In this document: positions 30,320 to 42,097 of the stretch, in pieces
How the letters are laid out: every line of letters begins with the position of its first letter
Numbering within the stretch: position 1 is the first letter of the stretch
Source of the DNA: Meconema thalassinum
Lineage: Eukaryota > Arthropoda > Insecta > Orthoptera > Tettigoniidae
Direction of reading: 5' to 3'
Length of the DNA: 64,000 bases
Assembly: GCA_946902985.2 (NCBI GenBank)
Contig: OX336389.2
Location: 174,354,704 to 174,418,703, forward strand
Translations under genes and position numbers: made by a program
Notes under the pieces: generated by a model
The model's database searches: none
The model's input: the letters and a program-made list of their open reading frames with translations, nothing else
What the model was told of the DNA's origin: nothing

Positions 30320-30560
30320 GTGTTTAGTATCCAATAGGGCACCGTCCTTTCGTTCTATGTCCAAGCCAGTGTTCATAGCCATCATAGCGGGAATCTTCTA
30401 CTATAACTGGCAGGTAATTTTCGTCCTCTTGTGAGGTTGAGGTGAGTCTACGATGGCCTGCCAGCCTTCCTTTCTTCCTGCACTTACGAGAGCATTGACG
30501 CCACTTTGCCATAAATTCACTCTGCATACCTCGAGAGCATCTCTTTTGACTTCCTTCACA
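30320..30560 (-). pseudogene. piggyBac-type transposase, segment before the cysteine-rich end
   Basis: Reading leftward on the minus strand: MQSEFMAKWRQCSRKCRKKG, then DENYLPVIVEDSRYDGYEHW and KGRCPIGY, then a stop just before the TTAA insertion. The pattern of RYDG-x-HW followed by RC resembles the piece of piggyBac transposases that leads into the terminal zinc-binding domain. The minus-strand frame to its right (to 30815) has no convincing match. Confidence 0.45.
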
Positions 30561-30899
30561 CAGCCTAGTTAACATTTCAGCAAAGTATTTGCAAAGCCTT
30601 TGAACTCTTCTGTGTAATAAAAAAAAAACTAACTGCATGAAAAATGAATGATTGCCACTATTTAAGGGTCGCATTCCTGACACATGGAGAAGAAAAGAAA
30701 GGGGGATATAATTATAAACATGGGTCCAAAAAAGTCTACCTTGGAACGATATCTCAATTTGATTGACTATCCAGTAATGATGCACACTATTCGTTACTAT
30801 GCATGGCATTTTCAAAATGCCTGACCGCTGCTTTACCCAGGCTTTTGATGACCTCGTAGTGATACGAAAATGTTCAAAAATGCCAGAAGCTAAACTTAT

Positions 30900-31632
30900 A
30901 ATTTTATTAAATCGTCAGAGGAGGTAATGATAGATGCAATAAATGAAAGCGGGCCAGGAGTGTGAAGGAAGTAGCCGTAGTATCGCCCCGGCACTTTTCT
31001 GGAGTTGAAAATGGGAAATGGTAGCTCAAGATACTTCCTATGAACACACCACCAGCCTACGTTCGGGTTCGTACCCACTTGTCTTCTGAGTTCGGCTACA
31101 GTCTGATCCCGACGCCTTGTGTGTTATCTATTAGAAGAGAAAAACTATACATGCACTTTTAAAAATGTTTTTCTCCCGCTAGTTGTAATTCTGCACAGCG
31201 GATTGTGGCGTGGACATGCTACGCTGCTAATGCAGTGTCAGAAAGTAAAGTCAGAAAATGTTAACGATAGCATTGTTTATCAACTTTGGTGTGGATCAGC
31301 CTTCACGCGAACACGAACATGTAGTCAGTACGCAAACATCCTACCAATCAGACGACATTCACTTTTATTGTATTTGCAAACATTCATGGAAATGGGATCG
31401 ATTCGACACTAGTAGTTATAGAAGTTATTGAAGTAACATGACTAAAACCTAGGTACATATCGGATACACCAAAAATGAAATACAGTATATGCGTACACTG
31501 AAATGTACAATAAAATGCGAAATATAACTTCCAAAACAAATGGCTGCCATATGACTAAGTATGACGAGCAAATATTTTCAGAACATTCGGTATATCTTTA
31601 AGAAGACTGACGTAGAATCTACAGCGTAGATC
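30900..31632. other. No recognisable feature
   Basis: Only short unrelated frames are seen on either strand, and no repeat partner within the window. Confidence 0.45.
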
Positions 31633-31651
31633 GATGATGATGATGATGATG
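31633..31651. repeat. (GAT)n microsatellite
   Basis: A short run of about six gat/tga trinucleotides. It precedes a block (31660-31700) containing ggcccctaatggtctgag, a motif that recurs in altered form near 53760 and 63275. Confidence 0.8.
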
Positions 31652-31740
31652 AAGATAATTGTTGTTTTAATGTTATCGGCCCCTAATGGTCTGAGTGATA
31701 GCGAAAATGACAATGAAATTGAAACCATACCGAAAATTAA

Positions 31741-32420
31741 GCTGGACTGAAAATACTTACAAAATGGAACTGAGATTGAAATGACTCACAAAATGTAGAG
31801 TGGAAATACTTACAAAAGGTAATTCAGAAGGAAAATACTCACAAAAGGAATTTAGATTGAAAAATACGCACAAAATGTAGTTTAGGTTCAAAATACTTAC
31901 AAAATGCAATGTAGATTCGAAATACTCACAAAATGCAATTGAAATTCAAAATACTCACAAAATGCAATTGAAATTGAATATACGTACAAAATGCAATGTA
32001 GATTCGAAATACTCACAAAATGCAATTGAAATTCAAAATACTCACAAAATGCAATTGAAATTGAATATACGTACAAAATGCAATTGAGGATCAAAATACT
32101 TACAAAATGCAATTGAAATTGAAAATACACAATGCAAGTTTGATTGAAAAAGGCCGTTTCAGATTCAAAATACTCACTAAGTGCAATTGGAATTCAAAAT
32201 ACTTACAAAAATGCAATTGAAATTGAAAATGCTTACAAAATGTATGGTGGATTCAAAATACTCACAATATGTGGAAGCCCGCGATTCAAAAGACTGCACT
32301 GACAAAAAGCAACTGAGATTGAAAATACTAACAAAATGGAGTTTAGATCGAAAATACTTACAAAATGCAATGTAGATTGAAAATGCTTACAAAATGCGGT
32401 TGAGATTCCAAATACAAAAT
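31741..32420. repeat. ~30-bp minisatellite array
   Basis: About 20 imperfect tandem units of 28-31 bp, of the type aaaatactcacaaaatgcaa followed by ttgaaattc. Some adjacent pairs are identical, for example around 31915-32080, suggesting higher-order duplication. Long low-complexity frames on both strands (for example 31897-32130 minus, rich in FVSI/LHCIL) are products of the repeat, not genes. Confidence 0.92.
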
Positions 32421-33048
32421 GTAATTTAGAGACATGGGGAGCCAATTCAGAAAAACAGGGCGGGAATCTTAAAGATAGGAACTATAATGAAAAGAAGAAG
32501 AAGTCTGATCCCTAGAAGAATGAGGGATCAGGAAAGATGAGAGAAGGACCAATGAAGGCGGGAAAGCAGAGACTCCCTAGGTCTCGGATACCCTAATACC
32601 GTCGGGGTCAGAAGAAAACAAGAGTTGACCAAGAGAGGTTGACAGGAAAGAAGACTGAGAGGAGCCCGGCACAAGTAAGTGGAAGCAATGCCGGACTCAG
32701 CTGGGGTTCCGTGGTCGCCAACCCACGTCCCACTAGACGTGAGCCCCTGAGGGGACAGCGTAGATCATTTATATCGTATGCTCAGGGTAGTATGGGGGTA
32801 GTTTTTAAAGATGCTTTACTGCACACAAACTAGAAAATGTATATTAAGTGGTTCCGTAAAGTACCAATAGCCTAATGTTACACTATATATTCTTCTGGAG
32901 CTTCTATTTCATAACTCTTCCTTCAGTTAAATTGATTTTCCATAGCATACAATGTGATAAAATATAGCATATCAATTTCAAACTCAGTATCCAAGCACTT
33001 GAGCCATTCTCGACACTAAACCTAAAAGTTAAAATCAAAGCTGCCAAA
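32421..33048. other. Repeat-like block without assignable element
   Basis: 32560-32760 has the look of an interspersed repeat (aataccgtcggggtcag, then gtcccactagacgtgagccc) but has no second copy in the window. The remainder is AT-rich with nothing recognisable. Confidence 0.35.
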
Positions 33049-33060
33049 GTTGCTCAAGAT

Positions 33061-33386
33061 TTTTTTTTTAGCGTATGGCTTTTAGTGCCGGGAGTGTCCG
33101 AGGACATGTTCGGCTCGCCAGTTTTGTAGCTGCCTCGAGACGGCCACCCAATGGGTGAGCTACAAGTACCGTTGGGGAGGAAAGTGGGAATGGAAGGTCG
33201 AGGAGTTGGAAGGTAGCGGCTGTGGCCTATAGTTAGGGACCAACCCCGGCATTTGCCTGGAAGGAAGATGGAAAACCACAGAAGACCATCTTCAAGGTTG
33301 CCGGCGGGGGGATTCGAACCTCCTCGCCTCCCGGATGTGAGCGACTGCCAGCAGTCATGCCGTAACGACCACGGCTAACTCACCCG
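33061..33386 (-). mobile_element. tRNA-derived SINE, family B variant
   Basis: A minus-strand SINE with a poly-T run at 33061 (its A tail) and a tRNA-like head at the right, with B box ggttcgaatcc. A 12-bp duplication gttgctcaagat lies at 33049-33060 and 33387-33398. The tail-proximal domain (tatggcttttagtgccggga) is shared with the differently headed element at 62722-62911. Confidence 0.9.
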
Positions 33387-33821
33387 GTTGCTCAAGATAC
33401 TTCTCATCAACACACCTTCAGCAATGGAAAACGTGTGTTAGTAGTCACATTATGAGGCGCTATGTGCAGTAGGTCCTATGTGAATATAACACTCCAGAAT
33501 TATGTACCAGACAATTTATTACATCGTACTGGTTAACTTTACCCACCTTTTCAGTGTCTGGTTTTAAGTAGAACATACATGTGGTATCCTGTGCCCAAAA
33601 CAAAATAACAGTGATTCCAAATTTTCAAGATGGCGCCTGGGCGTACTATTAATTCGTAATAATGAATCATTTTGAATGGCATTGCGTAATTAAAACGAAA
33701 CTTGGTAAAAAACAAGAACCATATAAGGACCTTGCTGAAATAGGCCAAAGAAATAACACACTGAACACAACGCATAGCGCTCAATTGAAAATACAGAATA
33801 TGATAATGATTAACTGACTGC

Positions 33822-33893
33822 AGCAGGATTCGATCCTGCAACCTTGGATAGAGCGGGCGAGAACTGTAACACTGCGCCATGCTGTCAGTCTAT
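33822..33893 (-). repeat. tRNA-like SINE head
   Basis: Read on the minus strand this ends in a B box, ggatcgaatcc, with an A-box-like gcgcagtgttacag upstream. It resembles the heads of the family-C SINEs at 49675-49858 and 58663-58895. No body or TSD was identified. Confidence 0.5.
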
Positions 33894-34684
33894 AGACAGT
33901 TTAAGCAACATGCGGATGGACTCACTCTGTAGAATGTACTATAACCCTACGGTATATCACTTCTTAAATGCATGATTGAGAGACACGCATATCAGCATAA
34001 TTTGTTTCTCACCTCATCGCGGAAGCACTAAATGTTTTGCAGCCGTCTTGAGCGCATTCCACGAAATCATGACTGAGCCTACAGAAGAAGTGGATATGAA
34101 TTGCGCAATTGCCTTAGTGGCAAACGTTTAGGCTTCCTCTTAAAGCCCTCACCGCTTTGCGTTACATGATTAATGTGTACCCTAGTTTGATTGTAGGAGT
34201 GTCTTCTACTTAAGAATGTCCATACCATTCGCTCCAGTAGTTTTGACGCCAACCCATAACAAACGAAAATTAAACTGAGGGTATATCTGGTCATTATACA
34301 CCTCATCCAGGATAAATACAAAATTTGAGCTATGACGAGTGTCCTGCGAGAGTTGTGACGTTAGCTGTGTGAGAGAGTCTGAGGGTTAAGCTGCCAGTGC
34401 TGTGGGGAGTACTTCAGTCAGCATTCATTGGTCCTCAATAATAAACAGGCATAGTCTATGCGATCAAAGCCTTTTTATAGCACTAATGAGGAGAGCACCG
34501 TGCTGGACTGCCTGTGTCCACGCTGCGGTCTACTAGTGCTGTCTTACAGCCTACAAAACGCACTGCCTGTCGGAAACATTCGCATTTTCTGTCATCGTTG
34601 TCGTTCTATCTAGTCAGGGCGTGAGCTACCCTAGCCATCAGCAGATACATTTCTACTTTTGTGAGGTAGGGTATTATTGTAGTG
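33894..34684. other. No recognisable feature
   Basis: An 80-aa minus-strand frame (34079-34321) and other short frames show no motif. I see nothing else. Confidence 0.45.
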
Positions 34685-34834
34685 AGTTGTTGATTTTATT
34701 GGCTCAATTAGGGGCTAGCGACATCGTGACCATCAGCCCCAATTGTAACCGTGAATGGGGCTAAAATTGAGAAAGGAGGCTTTCAGAATGGCCCCATCGC
34801 AGCATTTGTCATGAGCTGAAATGGTTGTTGATTC

Positions 34835-35200
34835 ATTTAGGGTCTTTGCGGCATCGCAGTCATGTAGCCCCGTGTACATGGGCGTGTGTGTGGAATTTGT
34901 CTGATAGCCTGTGTTATTGTGATGGCTGTATTAGTGTGTATTTGTAATTCAGATGAGGATTTGGAAGGACGGGGTCATGGCATTAAGTAAGGAGTAGAAG
35001 TGGGAAACCACAGAAAGCCACTTCCAGGATGGCTGAGGTGAGAATCGAACCCGCCTCTTCTCAGTTTTGCCTGACGAGGCTGAGTGTACCCAGTTTCAGC
35101 CTTCAGACCAGAATAAAATTTCTTGGCAAAGTCAGGAATCGAAACCGGGCATCTGCGATGACAGAGCTGAAATGGGCAACCAATGGGTAACCCCTTCAAG
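34835..35200 (-). mobile_element. SINE family B, degenerate copy
   Basis: Shares with the copies at 44545 and 49075 the blocks gccccgtgtac, gtgggaaaccac and gaggctgagtgtaccc, in the same order and direction, with B-box-like sequences. The right border is blurred by a second patch ending near 35275. No clean duplication was found. Confidence 0.7.
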
Positions 35201-36169
35201 AAAGGCCACGGTGGGATCCAACCCACCTGTCACCCGAGTGCAGGATACTTGGCCGTATCAGCGAGGAAGAGACTTTTAGGGAGAAAAGAACCCACTTTAC
35301 CAGTTGGTAAGAATACGCTACTTAATGATCAACGAAGATTTTAGCTACAGGTCGTGTTGTATTTATTGAGAATCGTGGTGTACATTCTAGGAATCTTAAT
35401 GCTTTTCTTCTTCTTTTGGTAGTTGAAATTCTACAACTGGATCAACAATAACAACAACAAAAAGAAGAATCGCATAGCCGAAATTCGGGAATGTATTCTG
35501 TACACACGAGCGTCTTTATTAGAGCTGGTATTAACCGATTTTCAATTAATTGATTATTAATCGATTATTTTTAATTAATAGGAAACGATTAATCGAACGT
35601 TCTTCAAATCGATTAACCGAATAATTGATTAATCGATTAACCGAAAAATCGATTAGTAGACACGAGATAAGAAAACAAGTTTTGAAAATGGCTTAAATGA
35701 GAATCATCGCTTCAGTTGAGTTAGGCTTATTTTCGGAATGATGTATAGAAATCTATAAAAGTTAAATTTTGCGTAAAGATACGTGTCCTTCCTTGTTTAT
35801 GTTAACAATAACCAAATAACAGTCAGTGACCGTGGAAGGACAAACATCAATCAAATTGGGAAGGGTTTCAACAAAAGAAAACTAGGAGTTTTCAGCATAG
35901 CTTTTGTATCTTGTTCAATTTTTGTTGGGAAGGCTGTTTACAATTTAGGACAGGAACATTTTTGTTTTATTCGGGTTTAGCCTAATTTCCACAAAGACCT
36001 GTAGGTTGTAATTCTTCAGTCGGTCAACTTGAATTTGCCCAAAGACTAGGCGGAGTCCAATGTATAAAATAGATGAATTATAAGTAAATAACACTCCTGG
36101 GAACATTACATGTGTTAGTTATGATCACTATTACAATCACTATCACGTCGCCACACTCGAATGCTCTGA

Positions 36170-36663
36170 GTGGGTAAGAGATTTCACGAGCCCTTCATCC
36201 AGGAAAGCCACCAACAGCAAGGAGGTTCAGTCATGTTCGGTCGACGTACGCCTTTAATTCCTAACTACGGTAACATGACTGGTCTGGTGTATAGAGACAA
36301 CATCCTTGAACCTGTCGTTACAGGATTTGCTGCCACAATGGGTGAGGGCTTTACACTAGTGGTCGATAATGCTCGTGCCCATCGAGCTAGGGTGGTCAAT
36401 AAGTTCCTTCAGATGCATGTCATACAGAGAATGGAGTGGCCTGCCTATTCTGCGGACATGAACTGTATTGAACATGCATGGAAAGAGCCCAAGAGAGAAA
36501 TTTCGCAGCGTCCCAATCCTCAACAAACAAAGAGCAACTGATTGAAGCTGCTGTACAAGAGTGGGGTAATCTGCCCCAAACAACTTTGGATTCGTTGGTG
36601 CTCAGTATGCCTCGTCGTCTGCAAGCATGTATTAGAGTTCGTGGTAGCCATACACGGTATTGA
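36170..36663 (+). pseudogene. Tc1-like transposase, C-terminal half
   Basis: Reads HQQQGGSVMFGRRTPL, GNMTGLVYRDNILEPVV, then VVDNARAHRARVV (second catalytic Asp) and MNCIEHAWKE (third catalytic acidic residue). A frameshift near 36530 leads into QLIEAAVQEWGNLPQ and ends with RVRGSHTRY at a stop (36661-36663). The N-terminal helix-turn-helix and first Asp are missing, so the copy is 5'-truncated. A terminus-like gagcactgtata lies near 36871. Confidence 0.85.
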
Positions 36664-37289
36664 TATGTCCCAATATGAAAAGGACGTTTGTGTGCTCAGT
36701 CCCACATTATCACTTTTGCTATTCGTTGTGTGTTTCTGTCTCTTTTGCAAAGCAGATTGCGTGTGGTTTTTCTTTGTATGTACCCTATATTGTGTATAAT
36801 ATGATAACATACACGTAGCAAAATAAACAAGTTACTAAATCACAATATGCGAAACCTTTTTTGAGCACTGTATAAGTTTAGTTTGTTTAATAAGGGTTTG
36901 TGAATTACTTATGAGTATTATGATCGTGTATACAAATAAGAATAACACAATATAATAAAATAAAATTACAGCATGCACTTGAATTATATTATGCATAAGG
37001 TTACATATCTCAGCGGAGCCTTGGTCGTACAGTTGTTACGCTTTTGCCTGCCTACTCCCGCCGGGGTCATTGCGATCATAACTAATACCTGTAATTTTTC
37101 AAGGAGTTTATTTACTTATTACTCATATTATATATACATTGCACCCCGCACTGTCATTGGACAAATTCATGTTGACCGACTGAAGAGTTACAACTGACAG
37201 TTTGTATAGGCAACACTGAAAGAATGGCTTCAACAGCTCACAAACAAGATGCATTATTTAAAAGTAAATGTGACAATATATTTCAATTG

Positions 37290-37445
37290 ACGGCCTGTTT
37301 TGGTGCAAAAAAAAACTAACAAATACACATTTTCTGGGGCGAGGCAGTTCCGCTTTGCAGTCACAATGTTTCCAGCAATTGAAAATACTCCTTCAGCGCA
37401 GCAGGTGGTCGCGGGGAATATCGAGTATTTTGTTGCTAGATTAGC
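37290..37445 (-). pseudogene. hAT transposase dimerisation-domain remnant
   Basis: On the minus strand the sequence KYSIFP runs directly into ATTCCAEGVFSIAGN, then IVTAKRNCLAPENVYLLVF. This is the signature block of the C-terminal hAT dimerisation domain (family form: P-A-T-S-x-x-x-E-R-x-F-S-x-A-G). Only about 50 codons are readable. It most likely belongs to the hAT element at 35520-40451. Confidence 0.8.
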
Positions 37446-37679
37446 GGGCCTTGGATATGTTGTTTATTCATTTTCCACCTGTGAAAATGGGTGGGTATGC
37501 AAGTCAGGTGGTGAATTCCCATGATAGACGTCCAGCTCGTCTTTTGCAATGATTGCAATATTTACGCTACATCTACAAGATTTCCTATTTTATCGCGCTT
37601 TTTATAACTGCCCTACCTATGAGAACATTGAGTTTTTATCGAACATGCCTAAGTGTTGACTTTAGGCATACCTTCGTTC

Positions 37680-39720
37680 GTAAGACGTCACATTTGTATC
37701 TTTGGAGTCGAAATTTAATGTTTTTCGGACGGTCAATACCCCATCGTCTAATGGGTGATTCCCTAATCCTGAAAAAGACTTTTTACATGAGATTAATAAA
37801 TACAATTGGATGACCAATTTCGATCGTCAAGCGATCATCAGATCTTTACACTTCGGCTATTAATCTGTGTCTACAAGTATGGGTTACGTTATTTACAATA
37901 CATACACTTATTTAGTTGCAGTAGTAATTAATCTAGCATAAATAGTAAAGATATGTTATTAGCCTACTTTTCACATTTTGCAAAAATTAGGAAAAAATAG
38001 ACTTATGAGATCGATCCGGGCAAATGTATGTGTGTGTGTCCTATCAACTCCTAAATGGCTGCAGCAATCGAAACCAAATTTGTTACGAGTAAAAATCTAT
38101 ACCTGAATATCTCAAGCCCATATTTGAAAACGATTCTACCAACTGCTGAAAAAACGTAGTTGAAATTTGAGTTCCATGTTGGATATCTTGGAAGGTATGG
38201 ATGGGAGCTATTCAAAAATTGGCACACATATAGATAATAAAATTTAAGTTTTATTTCCAGGAGACCATACACAGCAGTGTTGCCAAAATTATTCTAAGCC
38301 TGAAGATAGGCACAATGTTTAAATGCATATAACTGCTACACTATCAATTGGATATCAACCAAATTTCGTATGTACTATGTGTACATAAACACACATGACA
38401 GAACGTATTCTTAAGAGCCACCAGGGCTGTCAACTGTTAATAAATGCTATCCCTATTTTCTTATCCAATTACCAATATATCAAAGTATGCAAGCCGCCAG
38501 CTTTGAACTATGCACAATTGCACACGTATAGTGCATGACATTCTAGATTAATTTGGAGTAACTAATGTACATCAGTGCTACCAACATGATTCTAAGCCTG
38601 CTGATGGGACCAATTTGTAAATACATGTAACTTCTATACTATCAATTGGATTTCAACCAAATTTCGTATGTGCTATGTGTACCATAACAGATATGCGTAT
38701 TCTTAAGAGCAACCAGGGCCACCAACTGTTAATAAATGCTGTGTCTATTTTTTTACCCTAATATCAATATATCAGAAAGTATGCAAGCCAACAGCTCTAA
38801 ATTTTGCACACGTATAGTACCTGCCATTATAGATTAATTTGAAGTAACTAATATACGTCAGTGCTGCTAACATGATTCTAAGCCTGCTGATAGGTCCAAT
38901 TTTAAAATACATGTAACCTCTATACTAAAAAATGGATTTCATCCAAAATTGGCACAACAAGAGATCGTGATATTTCAGATTATTTCTGACCTACATATGC
39001 ATGACATTGTTGCCAACATGATCTTACGCGCGCTGATAGATCCAATGTCTAACTGCATGTAATGTCCATGCTATCCATTGGACTTCAACCAAATTTTATA
39101 TGTGCATTCTGTACCTTAAGAGATGGAACTAAGAATATATTCAGTCGCAAGGCTGTAGTGCTCTATTGGGCTACATTAATTAGAAATTTCGATATTACCA
39201 ACTTAATTTCGTCATTATTCTAGATAGGTCCATATAGATTAATCATTGGCATGAATCTTAAATTTTAAGAAAAGTGGGCTCTTTAGTTCGTCACGGAACT
39301 TCTTGTTTTTTGTTGAGATACTGATAGGGGTGATTGATCTTCAAGTTTGCTTGCTTAGTGCCATTATGTGATTGTTATTAAATGGTCAGGTTATTGTTTC
39401 AGCAAAAACGTCCACACCCTGTGCACAAAAACGCACCCACCACACATCGCTTAAACGGTTAAGTGCACCATTTAATAATTATCAGTATCACAACAAAAAG
39501 CACATATCTTGACTAGTTTGCTAGTTTAATTGCTACTGCAAATAAATAAGTATATATATTGTAATTATCATTCCATACTTCTCCATTTACAATAGATTTA
39601 ATAGCCTACGTGTAAATGATCTGATGATGAACACTTGACGATCGAAACTAGTCATACAAGTGTATTTATTAACATCATGTAGTATTTTTCCAGGATTAGC
39701 GAACAAATTTTGATTTTTAA
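37680..39720. repeat. Foldback unit bounded by inverted ends
   Basis: Left (37740-37860) and right (39600-39705) ends are imperfect inverted repeats of ~110 bp. They share gattaataaataca, cgatcgtcaagcg-type and cctaatcctgaaaa-type blocks. The left end resembles the compact foldback at 56215-56465. The interior is largely a degenerate tandem repeat. Confidence 0.6.
38270..39110. repeat. Degenerate ~290-bp tandem repeat
   Basis: Four diverged units are recognisable by the recurring blocks attctaagcctg (38290, 38590, 38876; altered at 39024) and caaccaaatttcgtatgt (38357, 38654; altered at 39086). No unit is coding. Confidence 0.75.
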
Positions 39721-39792
39721 GGCAAGCCTGAAAAAGGGTTTCCAACACGGTAATCCTTGGAGTGAAGTTAAATGAAACCTCAAAGCGGGCGT

Positions 39793-40232
39793 TGAGCAGT
39801 GACTAGCATTCTTGGCTGTCACCACAGAGGTCTGGGTTCGATTCCCGGCTCTGCCAAGACATTTAATTCTGGTGTGGGGGCTGGAACGTGGTACATTCAG
39901 CCTCGTGAGGCAAAACTGATAAGATGCGGGTTTGATTCATACCTCAGTCATCCTGAAGTGATTTTCCATGGTTTCTCATTACTACTCCAGGCAAATGCCG
40001 GGATGGTACCTAATTTAAGGCCAATGTCGGTTCCTACCCATATTCTACTGAATTATAAATACACACACTGGTACACACATCACAGTGACACATGTTATCA
40101 GACAAGTCTTAAACACACCCCAGTACACGGGGATACGTGGCCACGATGTTGCATAGCCCATAAAAGAATCAAAAACATACATCACGGGACTGCCCCGGCT
40201 AACCATGTCGAGTGATTGCATTAAGAGACCAA
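39793..40232 (+). mobile_element. SINE family B, plus-strand copy
   Basis: The head has an A-box-like ttgagcagtgactagcatt and a B box ggttcgattcc. The body then carries, in inverted sense relative to the other copies, cctcgtgaggcaaaactga and ggcaaatgccgggatggtac. It lies inside the hAT element. No clear duplication was found at its ends. Confidence 0.78.
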
Positions 40233-40499
40233 GTTGTGTCATAGTTTGTTGATTCTGTGAGAGCGTAGTTAAAAGTGCGAAATACATTGATTAATCGACA
40301 AAACAAATCAAAAACCAATTAATCGATTTTTCTGAAAACCGATTAATCGATTAATATATTAATAGATTCATCGGTTTTTGCGAGAATTAATCGATTATTC
40401 GGTTTCGATTAATCGAAATCTGAAATTAATCGATTAAAAGTAATAGCCCTAGTCTTTATGGACCACAAGAACGCCTCAGGAAACAACGGTTTAGTCATT

Positions 40500-40610
40500 T
40501 TGAAACGCCGGATCTCGTACGATCTCCGAACTTAAGCATCATTAGACAGGGTCAGAACTTGCATGAATGATGGGTTCTAGACGACTACGTACTCTTAGTG
40601 GGGGGAAGGA
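40500..40610 (+). repeat. 5S-rRNA-derived sequence (pseudogene or 5S-type SINE head)
   Basis: The run ggatctcgtacgatctccga then acttaagcatc follows the internal promoter region of metazoan 5S rRNA (ggttctcgtccgatcaccga, ttaagca). Further 5S-like agcgc/gtcagaacttgcatg and gatgggttc blocks follow at roughly the right spacing. Many substitutions rule out a functional 5S gene. It could be the head of a 5S-derived SINE whose tail runs to ~40720, or a dispersed pseudogene. Confidence 0.62.
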
Positions 40611-40844
40611 TACTAGCCACCCTACTGTAAGCAAACTCCAGCTCAAGGCAATCTCTTCGGAGGCACAAACCAGCCAAGAGGCTAAAACCCCTTCTTTCAA
40701 TGTCCCAGCAAATCATATGGAGTCAAGAACTAGGATACAATTCGAATATGAAAAGTAAGCAAATAAACACGTTACCGCAGTGTAGTTATGCAGCTTCTCA
40801 TTAAGGTACTATTGTCGTTGCATCATAGAGTAAATGTGGACACC

Positions 40845-41135
40845 GTGGTCATTATCCCCGTGTGATTGTGCTAGTTTAATTTGAGCTAGGATGGGGAAAA
40901 AGACGGCCGTGGCCTTGAATAATGTACACTTCCGGAATTCACCTGATGCTGAAGTGGGAAACTCAAAGGCACTTCTAAGACGGCTCATCTCAATTTTCCG
41001 AAGTCTGAGTATACATAGTTCCAGCTCTCCGACCACAAATTTAAATCCTTGGCAGATTCCGGAATCTCAACAGAGGCTCTCGCGGCAAGAACCTCCATTT
41101 TTAGCACTAGAAGCCTGCAAGAAAAGACTAGGATC
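40845..41135 (-). mobile_element. SINE family B, old degenerate copy
   Basis: Recognisable by gacggccgtggccttgaata, gaagtgggaaactcaaa and an ordered series of family-B blocks on the minus strand, with heavy divergence. The apparent plus-strand frame across it (40891-41145) is not a gene. Confidence 0.62.
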
Positions 41136-42097
41136 AAGTGCTTGACATTTATAGAAATAAATCCTTAGCATCTCCTTCGAATAAAGATTAAATAATCTCA
41201 AGACTGACCAGGTTGCATATTAACTACCCTATTTCACTATCCTTTAAGTATACTGTATACTAATATTGGGTCTCTGAAAACATTTCAGAAAATGCCACTC
41301 AAAGAGCATGCACAGTCAGTGGTTGTAATCAAGCGATGTTCGTTAAACACGAGTTTAAGTAGCGAAATGAGCCAGAAGTGATAAAGAGCAGTAGAAGACT
41401 GACTCAAAAATAAAGAACATGCGCATATATGTTCACCGAACCCTTACAAACACCGCAGCAGTCTACAGGAATTCAATGCAACCGCCAGACGTAAAGAGAT
41501 CTATATAAGACTGCAGGTCAACGGTGAAGGTTGAACATAAGTGTATATATCCCATAAAGTGGGCGGCACACTACGTTTAGATATTAAATTAGGTGATCAA
41601 AATACGAGTTCTTCAAAAAATTACAGCTAGATTTCAATACACAACATATTTCAACCGACAAGGAAAACAAACCAATCATGTTATGCATACAAAAGGGAAA
41701 CCATTAATTTTTATTTTATTTATTATTTATTATTATTTATTAAATCGTTACAAATACATACATTTTCACAAATTCAGAATAACTGTACACATTTTATGAA
41801 TTTCCTTACACTTCCTACTCATTGTTTAACCTGTAAATTTACAATTATTAAATTATATTGTTACAATATGATAAAGACAGGTCGAAATATGATATCAAAT
41901 TCATACGGAGCAGGAAGAGATATCACATATGCCACTAACAGGTGCAACCTTGTGTGTGGCAAGCATATCATTGATTACTATTTCAAAAAATTGTATAATG
42001 GTTTAGCCGAATAACACGTTCTATGTAAATGATGTATACACTAAAAAATAATGAATAAGAAGGAAAATTGAATTTGTGTTTGTATAAACTTGTAGGC
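41136..42097. other. AT-rich region, possible LINE 3' UTR at its right side
   Basis: Nothing is recognisable up to about 41700. From there to 42097 the sequence lies directly downstream (minus strand) of a LINE reverse-transcriptase stop and may be its 3' untranslated region. A ttattattatt run lies near 41725. Confidence 0.4.

Larger units (their letters stand above)
35520..40451 (-). mobile_element. Large hAT element with ATCGATTAAT-rich ends
   Basis: Flanked by a perfect 8-bp duplication, gtctttat (35512-35519 and 40452-40459), which fits the hAT nTnnnnAn target pattern. The ends are short imperfect inverted repeats (tagagctggtatta against tagggctatta). Each continues into ~130 bp of sequence packed with atcgattaat-type palindromes, probably binding sites for the transposase. 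A hAT dimerisation-domain remnant at 37290-37445 on the minus strand supports the assignment. At 4.9 kb it contains a Tc1 fragment, a foldback unit and a SINE. Confidence 0.83.

Noticed and set aside
30324..30815. A full 163-aa minus-strand gene
   Set aside because: Only the C-terminal ~80 residues resemble anything (piggyBac-like). The N-terminal part has no match and is probably chance.
31633..32420. CRISPR-like array
   Set aside because: The units are contiguous with no spacers, diverged, and in a eukaryotic repeat context. It is a minisatellite.
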